A stretch of DNA of 64,000 nucleotides from Onthophagus taurus (GCF_036711975.1 NC_091966.1:36897501-36961500); one strand, 5' to 3'. Shown: positions 21,791 through 34,533, counted from the stretch's first letter. The notes: a model not told the origin generated them from the sequence alone. Translations and numbers: made by a program.

Positions 21791-22970
21791 TCTCCGGTTT
21801 TGGTTGCAGCCGGGTAAATAAGTTGTTGTTTTGTATTGATATACACGTGTCAATAACACAGTTATAATAGCCCACGAGTTCATAAAGTTGTTTTGACGAA
21901 TAAGAAACAATTCGTATTGTATAATCGCTTCATTACCATGTCGTATTCCTATTTTTATAGGCTGTTAAAAATTAATTTTGATTAAGTGTTATTTTAAAAT
22001 CACAACATTAATTAAATTAAAATTTATGTGTTTAAAAACATGTTGATGTTGTTTAATGGAAAATATTTCATCATAACACATTAATGATTTCAATTTATTT
22101 TATCGGGTAAATATCTGCTTAAAAAGCAAAAATTAAACTAAATTTTAGTGATTTTAATGTTTTTATTCCTCTAAGTTCAAAGACAATATATTTCAGTAAA
22201 TAATTTATAAATTCATGATTAGTCGTCAACAATCTGAAGAATCTTAAAATTGTGATAAAAATCAGCTCTCAAAAGTTATTAATAAACGTTTTTTTTTGTC
22301 AAATCCATAAGTACGTTGATGAAGCGTTTTAAGGCACATTGTACTAAAATTAAGTTAACCACTACAACAAAATTAAATTTTTAATAAGAAAAAAAAAATA
22401 AAACTTACACTAATATTATTATAAATATTATAGGCACATCAACATTTAAATAGATCTACTTATTCTCTATGTACTTAATTACTAAGTAGCTTTAAGGCAG
22501 GACATCAACAAAAAAATCAATATTATTAAGGTTCAAAAAAAAAGTGATCCTTAATTGATATTGATTTAATGTTAATCATCTTAGATTCGTTTTTTTATGG
22601 CAGTCATTTTTAGGCGTTTTTAAAATTATTTTAGATTGGATTGATTTAACATTCATTTTTCAATAATAAACACGAATTAATAAAATAAATAATATAAAAG
22701 TCACAACTACAAAAAGCTGCTAATTTTTTCTATAATAAAATATAAACTTTAAAAAAGGTATTAGAGAGGTTATTTGAAAATAAAATTATCTGACTTAGAA
22801 CAAGTTAATATTTACAAAGCTGAGAGAAGAAGAAAATAGATTATTACATAACGAGAAGATTGTGAAAAAAATTAAATGAGATGACTTTGGTTGTGTAGTT
22901 ACAACATAAAAATAATTAGATCTTTTTTTTTTTAAATTTTAAATAATAAAATAATTCAGATCCTTTTCGC
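21791..22970. other. Spacer between the satellite and the integrin 3' end
   Basis: AT-rich. It should contain the integrin beta 3' untranslated region (minus strand). No other gene, RNA or element is recognised. Confidence 0.5.
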
Positions 22971-25900
22971 TTAACCTTTGCCGGCGTAAGTTGGATTTTT
23001 GAATGTTGAAGTTGCTTGTTTATAAATTGGGTTTTCGCTCTGAAAAAAAGATAAATAAAAAATTATTTCATTAAGGTTTTATAAAAAAGATGGTGGTCGT
23101 GATATAATTCTAAGAACGTTTTTGTAATTATCTACATTGTAATGTCTGAATTGTTAGCAAATGACTTCACGTTTTTTTTTCTTTTTGTAAATTAACTCAA
23201 CATACAATAAAGCATGTTACATCATCAACATATTTACATTAAGATAAGGGATAAATTACATTAAAAACTTTCTGAATAAGTAGAATTTGTTTTATAACAG
23301 ATCTTAGAATATTTCTTTTTTAAAATGTTTATGGAATTTTTTAACTACCAAATTAAGATTAGTAGTGGTGGAACAGTAGTTTAAATTTGCAAAGAGACAG
23401 TTCTCGGAAATTTTCCTTAATTATCTGATGAACAAGGAGGGTTGTTAAGATTAGTTTTTGGACTTTGACTGTTTTCTTCAACGATCTGGATAGGCCATCG
23501 CTATACTTTTATATACGTCTGTTTGTCTCAGACATATACAGTAATCCCCGACCCCCTCCGTCCTCGTTTGTCCAATGCATGTAATCTCTGGCAATTCAAA
23601 ATAATAACTTTACATTCAGTAAATCTATTTATCAATTAGCTTTATCTATTTATAATTAAAAATATTATAAACAAAAGCAAATCAAAACGCTGATACTGTT
23701 TACAAACATTCAGTGTATATCAATAGGACAGTATTTAACACGTTATGGCCTATGCAGAGAGAAGCGAAGCGAGCTCTTTTGAAAAAGTGTTTGTAAACCC
23801 AGAAATGTAAGATTTTCAAGTATAGGAAATTTTTCTTAAGACTTCAGTAAACCTAATTCCACAAAAAATTTATTATTATAGCGAACAATAGTGTATAAGA
23901 AGTTACTTTGAAAACTGTCGAATGCAAGTAGCGCGTGAAACGCTCTCACTATACATTAATGTGAAAGAATAATGCTGAAGTTTTAAGCACTGAAAACGTC
24001 CGATTGAAGAAGGCAAGTTCATACCATTAAAATATCAGAGAGTGTGATTTTGCTTCGTGGAAATTGTAAAATTCTTTACATTTTAACGCGCAACTTTTTT
24101 TCATTAGATGTTAATGACTTGAAATTTTGAGAATTTCTTTATTATGATATAATTAATAATATATTCAAAGGAGGAGGGCCATAATGAACCATAAATTGAG
24201 ATACAACAAAAATTCTGGAATTAAAACTCCAAGCAAATTTTCATTTTCTCTTCATTTTTAATAAAACTTGGTATTGGTGGGATCTTTTGGGGTACTGATT
24301 ACGAATCTGGGGCTCTAATAGTAAACTTTTCAAAAATCAAGATGGCGAAAACAATATACGGGGTGCACAAAAAGTATGGAATAATGGTTAAAAAAAGTGT
24401 TAAATAAAAATTACTTGAAACTATTTTCCGCATATCTTGGCGTAGAAATAAAATAAAAATGATGACGGCAGTCTGAGTTACGACATGGTGAGTGTGTTTT
24501 TTAAATGGAACACCCTGTATATTTTAAGGTTTTTGGATTCCTTTTGACAAGGTGTTGCAAAATGCCATAAGATTTTAATGCTTTAAACTGCATAGTTTTC
24601 GAGATATTGAAACTTTTATTTAAAAAGATTTGACCAAATTACGGCGTCATTATGGAATAGACAACCTAAGCCTTGACGTCACAGGAATGGGCGGAGCTTA
24701 CTCCAAACATCTTCGTTGCTAACGAAAAATCCACATATGCAATTTTTCTTTTTTCTTCCATATTTTTTGTACACCTGTAGAAAACTAAAATTGCGAAAAA
24801 AAAGGATAATTTACGTAAAGGTTGATATCTGGGGGGTATTTAAGGACATTGATATATACAGGGTGTCTCAGCGAAACCGGTCATTAGACGTTTCTGTCCA
24901 ACATAAAAATTGAATTAAAATTGAGAATTCAGATTTAAATATAATCAATTTCGTTCTTTTCGAATAAAATATTTTCAGATTTCTAGCACTTCCGGATATA
25001 CCGGAAGTCGCTACATATATTATTTTTAAATGAAACACCCGGTATATTTTTACATATTTGGATTTGTCTATTTTCAAGGTTTATGAATAACTTTACTTTT
25101 TGTAATTTGATTCGGCCGTTCTCGAGTTATTCGATTTTTTCTAAAAAAATCTGCTCTAGCAGAGATCTGTTCAAAAAATCAGAGAACACTCGATTTTTGG
25201 AATAACAAGTTAGGATTCAGAACATGATTAAGCAACATGAAGGAGTATGTTTTAGTGTCGAGGACGGCTGTCTAGATCGTTTGGTCACTTAACTATGGCA
25301 CGTTAACTTTTCGCAAATTGGAAGTACCATAACTTCATTTTTTTAAATGGCACTCCCAATATATTATTACTTATCGTTAGTCGTCTTCGACGTCTCATTT
25401 TACATCTTTTATGTCCCATGTGTATACTTTATATGTATATTTCTTTTTGGGCAAATTAAATAAATAAATAAATAAATGTGTCCTATATCTAATATTAATA
25501 ATTTGGAAGATAATTAGGGTTTTTTGAATTTTGGTTGGTACATGATGCCTCCCAGCGTACATAAAAGCCTTTTACATGGCTCTTTAGCCATCAAACGTGT
25601 CCTTATTCCAATAGGGCAGCTTTCAGAGTAGGCATAGGAGGCAAGGAATGAAGACATGAGGCAATTCAGAGCCCAGCATAGCCCTTTTTATAACATCAGA
25701 TCCTGTTATTACAGGCATCTATTTTATCTTTCCATTTTATTTTATACCAATTTTTTTCTAAAAAGTATGTGAAAAACCTCAAAATTCTGTTATGAGAATT
25801 AAAGCACCTACTTTTTCCTTCGTACATATTTTTAAGCTATTCTAACTCTTGTTAACCCCATAAAATAATTTTGTAACCTGATGAAGGGGGAGGTTACTCC

Positions 25901-28900
25901 TGAAATTTGTAGTAAGGTTTATTTAGATGGGTAATTTCCATCATATATTTACTTAATGCTTTGTTATGCTCAGTTAGAGTATGTATACTAAGTAATGTAA
26001 AATCAATGTATTGTTTATCAACTAACTGTTGTCAACTTTCTCTTAATTTTCATTTTGATGTTTGTACAATAATTAGTTTTCCAATTGTAGTGTAATTATA
26101 GACTTCTCACTGTAATCAAGGTTCTGATCAACATAATTTAGACAGTTCTTTGAAATCTGGAGTATAGGCAATACAAATCCAGATTTCATATAAAACTGTT
26201 CTTTATGGAATAAGTTTCTAGATCCCTTGTTATATCCGAAATGTATGCAGTGTAATTTCGCATATCCTTATAGAGACTGGATAGTGTAATTCTTGAGTCT
26301 TGTTGAGGTCGGACGTCTAATTAATGCAAATCCAGAATTATTCCTGAATTTAGACTTTGGTCAATGTGATTTCCAACCTTTCTCTTGGAATTTAGAATTT
26401 GGCCAGTATATTTCAATTAATTAAATTTCGTTATTTCCAGCATATCTTAAACTGTAACTTTTTTCGGGAAATAAATGGTTTCTGTTATGGAAGAGAAAAA
26501 ATGGAGGTTTAATTGTTTTTGCAGAAAATTGGTTTTCCTAACATCCTCTCGCTACTATCAAAAGCATTAGCCAATTTTTGAATCTGATAGAATATATTTT
26601 CAGGCCAGGTAAATCCAAAACTGAAACATTCATCCCATTATTGTTGTGTTTTCTACTTTTATACATTTTTCTTCGTCATTGATTGTGTTGCTGTTGTTGT
26701 TAAACCATGATAACTGATCGCTAGTCAAATAACTATTAAAATCCCGACGTCTTCATTATAATGAGTGTAACTCTAATAATAATGTAATCTTATAAAATGC
26801 TTAATTTGATATTAAACGAGTGTTTACTTTGGCGGAGTCGCAATAAATTTTATATCTTAATTAAGACACAATTTTATAAAGCTCATAAAGCTATAAAGCG
26901 CACGTTAAATTCAAGCAAACTTAACAAATCCCTAATTAAATAATGAAGCTTGGTTTACGCATTTTTTTTATAACCCAAATTTAGATAAAATAGTTATACA
27001 TATTACTTACAGCATCCCATTTGGCCATCATCCTTTCTTTTTCAAATTTAGCAAATTCTCTCCTATCATGAATTGTGGTAAGCAATTTCCATAAAAGAAG
27101 AATAGCCATTCCCATCAACACAATTGCAGCAATAACACCAAAAATAATTCCAGTGAATAAAACTTTTGGTGGACACTCCAATTCTTTTTGTGCTTTAATA
27201 ATTTCTTTTTTATTGCTATCAAAGTAATAAACATAATAAAATCGGCAATCGTTTTCATCCAAAAAGGTACAAAGTGTTTCATCATTATCTTCATTTTCTA
27301 TTTATTAAAAAAAAATAAAATTAAATCCTTTAAATCATAATAAAATAAAGCAACTTACTATCTATATATTCAACTGTAATTGGGGTTGTAACATTAACAC
27401 AACTTTCAGTACAATTATCCTTAAACGGCCCAGTTTTCCACATTTGGCATTGAACACAATCTTTCAACTCTTCACATCTATCTGAACAAGTGGGGCACTT
27501 CTCGCAAAACTTTCCTGAATATCGGATTTCATCTGTACTTTCACATTGGCACACCCCGCAAACGCAATCTCCTTTTCCCGAACAAATTTTATCATTTCCA
27601 GGGGCAAAACACGTATCTTGTAAAGTCGTGCATTCGCAAGCTGCTCCAGTCCATGGCGGTTTACACATACATTTTCCACACAAGCATCCCGTCGAGTGAG
27701 TTGGCCCGCTACATAAAAGCCCTTGATGTCGATCGCATGAGAAATTATCACACTCGCAAAATGGACCATCGACTATTTCATCTTCTTTATCACGAGTGTT
27801 ACATTCGCAACGACCACATGTACAAGTTCCTCTTCCGGAGCAATCTACCGTGGCGTTTGCGCTGGGTCTACAACCCTTTTGATCTTGAACTTCGGATTTT
27901 TCAGTGGAACATTCACAAAAACGACCGAAAGCTCCTTTGTGACATTCGCAAATTCCACATTTATATGTTCCTGAATGATGACATATTGGGGAATTTGGTT
28001 CGTAAGACTACAAAAATAATTTTTTTAATACAATTGTTGTTGTAGTTTTATTTTTTATTACCGAATCTGAAGGTAATTCGCAATCACAAGCGCACCACAT
28101 ATTTAAATCGACTATTAAACTCTCGTTTAAACCAACTGGATATATTTGAATCGTTTGTTTCCAATCTTTTGGATTAACTGGACATTCAGTGACTTCAATT
28201 TGAATTTTAAAAGTTACTACATCCCCCACCTAAAAATTTTTAAATTTAATTTTTCTTCTTTATTCTATCATAAAATATTTACTTTCATGTTGCTACATTT
28301 ATTGGTTTTTTGTTCTGGACCGGTCGTGTTTAAACATTGTGAAAAATAAGTCATTTTAACAGCGCTTGTTGCGTTATCTTTCATTTCAACTGTTGACGAA
28401 ATTTGCTGGGCAAAAAAAATATTACTTTAATATTAATAAAGAATAAAATATTCTTACTTCATATTGATTTTTGACTAATTCTACAATATTAGAGGAATCG
28501 TTTGACAATTGTCCACTTGAAGATCCTTCAATATGCTCTTGCAACCTTTTATAAATACTAATTTGGCTTTCAGTTACCGCAAAAATAATATTAATAGCGT
28601 TTTGTTTAACTTTATGGTTTATCTGCGAGATGCTGGGGTAATCTAATAAATCAGAATGAGTGTACATTCCGTGTTTTAAATGGCACTCTCCATCGTTTGG
28701 AGTTATTATTCCACCCAACTAAAAAGGATTTATATAAAAAACATTAATATCATAAGCTATTTTGTTTTCTATACTTTTCCATCCCCAGCGTAATGAAAAC
28801 CAGCGTCTGTTGAAAAAACTAAAAGTCTTCGAGCTTGTTCTCTCCAACCAATTTCATTCCTGCAAACGATCGCTTGCATAATTGCATCAAATCCTCCTTC

Positions 28901-31900
28901 TGGAGCGTCCAAATTTCCCGATACCGAAGCTTTATCTACCATGTGCTATTAATGTTACAAATTTATTTTTTGATTTACACTTAAAAAATGTTAATCATCA
29001 AGCAAATTTTTAGAATTAAATAAAAAGATTAAAAAATAATAAATAAAGATGTGCACTTTTTTTAAGTTAAGGTTTTTAAAGGGTTCGGTTGATATTAAAG
29101 GTGAGACACAAGGATGTGTTTTGGTGAAAAAAATCCCATTAATTCGTTTTAAATATACAGACAAATTCATGCAAAAATCAAATCACAATGAACAGCTTTT
29201 AAATAAATCACCAAAAACCAGTCCAATTAATTGTGCAAAAATTCAGTGCTTCCTATAAAAAAAAAGTAAGAGATAAATAAATCCACCACCGGAAGCAACG
29301 AAAAAAGTACCAAGCCATGCAAAATGTAATAATAATCTCTTAAAGTCGGAGGTCGTCTCGGCTAAAATGTGAACTTACGGAGAATTGCCTAGCGTCCGTG
29401 GATAACCGCATGACATTCTTGAAACCGTACGGCGCCGCGCATCCCATGCAAGGAGCCAGTAAACTATAACCACAATTCGGAACTAACACCAAACATGCTG
29501 AGGCCACGCCGATAATATATCAGTGACATTTGAAAGATATATTCTTACCATCACCCAATGTGTTTGATGTTGTGAATTTGTGTGTGCATAAAAAATGTGA
29601 TATGATTAAAAAAAAAATCATTCAAATGCCATTTTTTTAACATTTAAAAATACATATTGAATATTTTGGAAGAAGAAGTGTTGAGTAATAAAAATAGCTA
29701 TCCTAAAAATATTTAAATACAAGACGTTTCCTAAGTAAAATTTAATTTAGGTCACATTTTGTATGAAAAGTATGCATTCCTACATGCATATGTCGCAATA
29801 ATAATCAAATTCAATTTTTCATAAGTTTTAAAGTTATTTTGAAAAATCCTAGTTAGTTGTCTAGTTCTAATTTATTGAATATTAAGAACTTATTTTTTCA
29901 TATTCAGGTTAAAGATGCGAATTTTAAATTAATACTGCGACACTCCGGGATAATTCAGACCACCATACTTTGGAAAGTTTTTATTCATAAACAATGAATC
30001 CTACAAAGTCAAGCTTTGCGTTCCACACCATAACCCAAGAACTATTAAAAGTTAATGTTTGCAACAATTGTAAAGGAGTCTCGTGACTATTTACTTAGTT
30101 TAGCAATATATTTACGCTGTGTTAATTAATTATCGTAACCCACGTGACCTGTGTAATATTGGCTGCACATCTCAATATGTAGTGGCAGCTTGTATAATTT
30201 TAAATTAGTAACCAGATGTTAACAGCTGATCGAACGTTATTGTTGTGAGTGTTATAGGCTTAGTGAGTTTCCGTATTTTCTTTGTTCTTTAACAGTCTTT
30301 TGCTGCCTTTACATTTTTCGAAATAGTTCTTTTTAGAACTATCCTTGTTTCTAGCGGTTGCTTTAACACATTGGCTGCCACGTCATTCATATATGAATGT
30401 CATTCATGACGCCATCACGTGGCAGCCAATGTGTTAAGCGGTAAGTCAATAAGCAAATTAATATAATGAAAACCTCCGGTGATGCACGCCGGCGTGAACC
30501 TGTTAAAATATTTTTTTAATTATTAAAATATAGAAGTATCTAATATTTTTTAAACGGCTTTTAACGCTAATGAATTGTCGCCATCGTTTTTAGAAACTTT
30601 AGTCGCGTTGCAATACCAATCTGTGATATTGGTTGCATACTTTGTCGGGTACGATAATTAATTAACACACTGTATACAGGTAGCCCTCGGTTTATGCCGG
30701 CTCAATTTACGATGTTTCACAATTATGCCGGTACGCAGTTTGCTGTGTGAATCCCCGATGTCTCGATCGGTCTTTCCCCCTATACTATAATTCGTTGTTC
30801 AATGTAGTTGGTTTTAGTATTTATGTATTTACTGAACGTATTTATTGGTTGTTGGGTATACATCATATTTTTTTAAAATAATATTGAAATAAATAAAAAT
30901 GTTAAAATAAAAATTTAGGTATCCACGTATATAAGAATAAAAAAGGGTTACTATTTCAACTAAAAGAAGGGCATCAAGTTGCATAACAGTGTTAAGAAGG
31001 CACGACAATCTATTTCCCTAGAAACACAGACCCCTAATGTCTGTAGTTCTTTAAATTTGCCTCCATCAACTGTTACTATAATTATGAAAATATAGATAAA
31101 ATTAAACACTCTGCTCAACAGTCCACAGCACTAAATGTTAAACATGTAAGTTATAGCAGAGGTAAAATTTTTGAAAAAATGGAATGGGTGGATTATGACA
31201 TCAAAAAAATGTTCTATTGACTCAAGCTGCTATAACGGAAAATGCAAAATCAATTTTTAATAATCTTAAGGAAACAGATGGAGGTGAGGAAACATTTTTG
31301 GGAAGCAAGGGTTGATTTACTTGGTTTATGAGATTTTAATGCCGAAGTAACTGTCGTTGTGTGGAATTATGTGGTGAAGCAGCAAGTGCAGATGTTGCGC
31401 CGACGGCTGATTTTCTTAAGGAATTTCATGGTTATGTAAAACAAGGCAACTATTCTCTATTCTGGTGAAGAGCGATTTGCTCCAGATTTTAAAGTTGCGA
31501 AAGATAGAATAACTCTTTTGCTGGGAGCGAATGTTTTAAGAACTTTGAAACTTCAACCAATGTTTGTGTACTATTCGCAGACTCCACGTGCTTTAGGGTC
31601 CCAATAAAGACATGTTACCAGTTTATTTTCAAATGGAACAAGAAAGAGTCACACAAGCTATTTTCACAGATCGGTATACAAATTATTTTTGCCCAAGTAC
31701 TTCTTTTTTTGTGAAAAAAATAAATTAACACCCAAGGCACTTCTTCTCATGGACAATGCTCCAGGACATCCTTAAAAATTAGACGAAATCAAAACACCAT
31801 TGGCTGTCAAAGTTGATTACATGTACCCGAATACAACATCCAATACTTTCATAGAAATGATGAGAGTTTAGGACGCTTCAGATAAAACAGTCAACGTGAT

Positions 31901-33856
31901 CGACGTTGGGTCGATCTGACCCAGGGACATATATAAAGTGTATATGAAGGTTATTCACGTTCCCACTGCCGGGTTAATAATGTAAAGTGGGCTTGGGATG
32001 AAATTTTGGCAAAACGTTTAAATGGAGTTTGGCGTAAACTTCTGCCAGCATTAATGCACGAGTTTGAAGTACCACAACAGTAGAATTTAATTGAAGACAT
32101 TACCAGGCTTGCAGGTGTTTTGGGATTGGAAGATGTTACTGCTCAAGAGTCACAGAACCTTTAAAAGTCCAAGATCAACCACTCTGAAATGAAGACCTAG
32201 AAGAATTATACAAAGAATTGGATCGTGAACAGTCAGAGGATAACGAAGAAGAAATTCTAAAAGTGATGAAAACGGCAGATTTAAAGCGTATCCTTTTAAC
32301 CATTGCAACTTTGAGTGATGAACTTTATGCGTGTATGTGTAAACCTGACTGTAAATAGGTTTATTTTTACGCCGATTTCGATTTACGTAGTGGTTTATAG
32401 GAACGGAACTGCAGCTTAAATCGAGGGCCAACTGTATAGTAAAGTTGTTTTTGTTGGATTATGGAACAATACTCTTACCATACATTTAGTTTATCTTTTA
32501 TGGATTCATCGTTTTGGAATAAAAACTGTCATATGTGTCTGAATCATCCCGTATAGTAAACAATTTATAGAAATTTATAATTATTATAACTAATTTACAT
32601 ATTTTACATAGATTCATCATCTACAAATAACAAGAAAGAAACAAAAACATCTCAATTTTGTTGTCCTGGAATTCCCTCGACCTACAAATTTACAGGAAAA
32701 AAACATGCTTTTGTATATTTTAAACCAGATATATAAACATAATAAAGGTGTTTTCAAGGGCGATGCATAAAGGATTACAAAAAATTGGGATTAATAATTG
32801 GATTTGTATAGTGCACAAATATTTGCTTATAAATTTTGTGACAAACTCTTTAAATCAATTTTTAATTATTTTTTTTTTTAATAATTTTGTTAAACTTACT
32901 GAAAATTGGGAAGTGTTAGTGCTGAGAGTCATATGATTTCGATATCCATATGGTGCTTCGCATTGAGAACATGGTTCTTTCAACCTAATGAGTTAATTAA
33001 TAGCAAAAAAATCACTCCAAAAGGTTTAATTAAAATAAAAAACGTTAAAATTATTATAAATAAAAAAAAACTTACTTTGAAGGTACTGTACTAACGTAAG
33101 GCATAACAACTTTATCGACAAAGCTGCCAAAACCCAATCGGAAATTCGACGTTACATTACTCATCGTTTCGACTAGAAGGTTACCGAGTTTCGAAAGTTT
33201 TTCTTTGTCGTCTTCCATCGATTTACTAAGGTCCATAAGGTAATAAAGATCAACCGGATAATCTTCAGCTTGAGTATACATCATCGAAATTGTGTAAGCT
33301 TGTCCTATCAAGTAATAAATTAATCAACAAAATAATTTAAAATTTATCTTCCAAATACGTACTTGCTCGTAAATGTAATGTAATTCTTTGTGGGCTAACT
33401 TGAACGATTTCCGATGATGAAGATGATCCAGATGCGCTGGAAGAACTTGATGAACTCGAACTTGAAGAACTTGAACTACTTCCAGAAGCTCCGAAACTCC
33501 CTTCAGCAGAACCAGAAGAATGCGCTTTTGACAATTCTTTTTGAACCATAATTTGTTGAAGATTATCCGGGTTTACGATGAATTGTTCCGGGCAAATTGT
33601 ACTTTGCGGACCGGATGGTTGAAAACATCTTGTGCGTTGATCGAAATTCTAAATTATAATGTTATTAGAATCGTTGATCAATTCATTTCTGGGGATTTAT
33701 ACAAACCGGTGCTTTACACCAGGCACATGATGGAGTTTGAATACATTCGTGGCATGTTGTTTTGGAAACGCAAGGATTTTGAATTACGTTCGCCGGTGCT
33801 TGACAATTTATGAGGGTAATAAGTAGTGGAAGAAGTAGAAATGATGTGGACTTCAT
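22971..33856 (-). CDS. mys: Integrin beta subunit (beta-PS/myospheroid-like)
   Basis: The beta chain pairs with alpha chains to link extracellular matrix to the cytoskeleton. Exons: 33707-33856, 33363-33648, 33076-33304, one of 32900-32984 or 29379-29463, 28775-28945, 28458-28718, 28283-28405, 28062-28229, 27359-28007, 27011-27297 and 22971-23039. All phases agree, giving 825 residues. In order: signal peptide [20 protein letters not shown] domain ([13 protein letters not shown]); a serine-rich insert; betaI domain with MIDAS motif DLSKS in [15 protein letters not shown] and [20 protein letters not shown]; hybrid domain; four EGF-like repeats in one 649-nt exon; a membrane span after [10 protein letters not shown]; and a tail with [24 protein letters not shown] and NPTYAGKG, the two NPxY talin/kindlin sites. 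The acceptor one base before the ATG (CATTAG|AATG) means the 5' leader starts in an upstream exon. Confidence 0.97.
24354..25370. repeat. Two or more copies of a 'CACCCTGTATA' dispersed repeat
   Basis: TTTTTAAATGGAACACCCTG (near 24497) and TTTTTAAATGAAACACCCGG (near 25023) start similar stretches that both reach a 'TTTTCGAGATATT/TTCTCGAGTTATT' segment about 100 bp later. TATACAGGGTGTCTCAGC at 24855 and TACGGGGTGCACAAAAAG at 24357 look like the opposite ends of the same kind of element. The family is common in arthropod DNA, but I cannot classify this copy. Confidence 0.5.
25373..25480 (+). mobile_element. Probable LINE 3' tail
   Basis: CGTCTTCGACGTCTCATTTT, then about 60 bp, ends in GGGCAAATTAAATAAATAAA with four to five AAAT units. 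A short-repeat tail of this kind is typical of a truncated non-LTR retrotransposon. No coding part remains. Confidence 0.4.
29379..29463 (-). other. mys: Integrin beta alternative exon, proximal copy
   Basis: 85 nt, same phases. It encodes [18 protein letters not shown], then [10 protein letters not shown]. The C..C...PYG..N.M.L core and final QFS are shared with the other copy. Drosophila mys has a comparable exon 4A/4B pair, so mutually exclusive use is expected. It is noticeably richer in G+C than the surrounding intron. Confidence 0.93.
30115..30672. mobile_element. TA-flanked MITE, long form
   Basis: Begins CGCTGTGTTAATTAATTATC after TA and ends with the inverse GATAATTAATTAACACACTG before TA. 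The same ends bound the 146-bp element at 34534-34679. TA duplication and inverted ends point to the Tc1/mariner group. The right part also keeps the TGATATTGGTTGCATACTT segment seen in the short form. Confidence 0.8.
30367..30433. mobile_element. 67-bp piggyBac-type micro-MITE
   Basis: Flanked by TTAA at 30363-30366 and 30434-30437. The ends are CACATTGGCTGCCACGT and its inverse, with only about 30 bp of centre containing CATTCATATATGAATG. It is nested inside the TA-flanked MITE. Confidence 0.75.
30677..32434 (+). mobile_element. Tigger/pogo-like DNA transposon, decayed
   Basis: The 1,758-bp element is flanked by TA, with ends CAGGTAGCCCTCGGTTTA and, read inward from the right, CAGTTGGCCCTCGATTTA, the classic Tigger terminus. 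Inside, on the + strand and in changing frames, are transposase pieces: a [15 protein letters not shown] segment near 31408, [19 protein letters not shown] near 31614, and [10 protein letters not shown] near 31745 (family LLLDNAPGHP, a catalytic Asp). Multiple stops and frame changes show it is dead. It inserted at the edge of the neighbouring MITE. Confidence 0.85.
32900..32984 (-). other. mys: Integrin beta alternative exon, distal copy
   Basis: 85 nt, phase 2 in and phase 0 out. It encodes [18 protein letters not shown], then [10 protein letters not shown], the specificity-loop part of the betaI domain. Acceptor CATTAG, donor GTAAGT. It has the same length and phase as 29379-29463. Confidence 0.93.
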
Positions 33857-33899
33857 TCTAATGAAATAATAAAAGAAGTTTAGGTATAAGTTAGTTAAT

Positions 33900-34455
33900 T
33901 TTAGTTTTACACTAACGCTATCACTAGAACTAACACAAGACCTAGAACCAGAAACATTCGGGTTTAGCCGTGCGTCTGTTTAAGACGGCTAAACCTGACT
34001 GTTTCGAACTGTAGTGACAGTGGTAGTTAGCATAAGATATCACTATGTTGCATATTTTTATAGTACTAAAACTAGAACTAACACTAGACCAAGAACTAGA
34101 ATCATTCGGGTTTAGCCGCACGTCTCTCAAGACGGCTAAACCCGAATGATTCTAGTTCTAGGTCTAGTGTTAGTTCTAGTTTTAAATGTTGTTTAGCGTT
34201 AGATTGTGGTATATTTTTATTGAAAAAAAAGTAGAACTAACCCTAGACCTAGAACCAGAAACATGCGGGTTTAGCCGTGCGTCTTCAGATACTTTCTAGT
34301 TCTAGTATTAGTTCTAGTTTTACACTAGCACTATCACTAGAACTAACATAAGACCTAGAACTAGAATCATTCGGGTTTAGCCGTCTTGAGAGACGTGCGA
34401 TTAAATCCGAATGTTTCTAGTTTTCGGTCTAGTGTTAGTTCTAGTATTAACACAC
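33900..34455. repeat. Palindrome cluster B (CTAGAACTAA...TTTAGCCG family)
   Basis: Four successive inverted repeats of about 100-120 bp. Each arm runs from AACTAGAACTAACACTAGAC through CTAGAACTAGAATCATTC to GGGTTTAGCCG, and the centre is a short GTCTTGAGAGACGTGC-type sequence that can lie in either orientation. Some copies are incomplete on one side. The family recurs at 60905-61590 and, without the core, at 1597-1715. Confidence 0.9.
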
Positions 34456-34533
34456 AGTCTATCTAACGACAGATAGTCAGTCGTTATGCATTGAAAGTCT
34501 AAGAAAAACGAGGGTGTTTCATCCGTAAATATA

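Larger units (their letters stand above)
23040..27010. other. Integrin last intron, 4.0 kb
   Basis: The intron separates the NPxY tail exon from the membrane-span exon. It holds the dispersed repeats at 24354-25370, a probable LINE tail near 25373-25480, and otherwise unremarkable AT-rich sequence. No independent gene was recognised in it. Confidence 0.6.
29464..32899. other. Intron between the two alternative integrin exons
   Basis: 3.4 kb. It contains a 558-bp TA-flanked MITE (30115-30672) carrying a 67-bp TTAA micro-MITE, and a Tigger-like transposon (30677-32434). The remainder (29464-30114 and 32435-32899) shows no feature. Confidence 0.7.

Noticed and set aside
27464-28045. Frames on both strands overlapping the EGF-repeat exon, e.g. 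+ 27653-28045
   Set aside because: Cysteine-rich integrin coding DNA leaves long antisense and shifted frames; phases fit only the integrin reading.
33900-34455. Telomere-like GGGTTTA words in the palindrome core
   Set aside because: Single GGGTTTAG per arm, never in tandem; chance resemblance to the plant telomere repeat.
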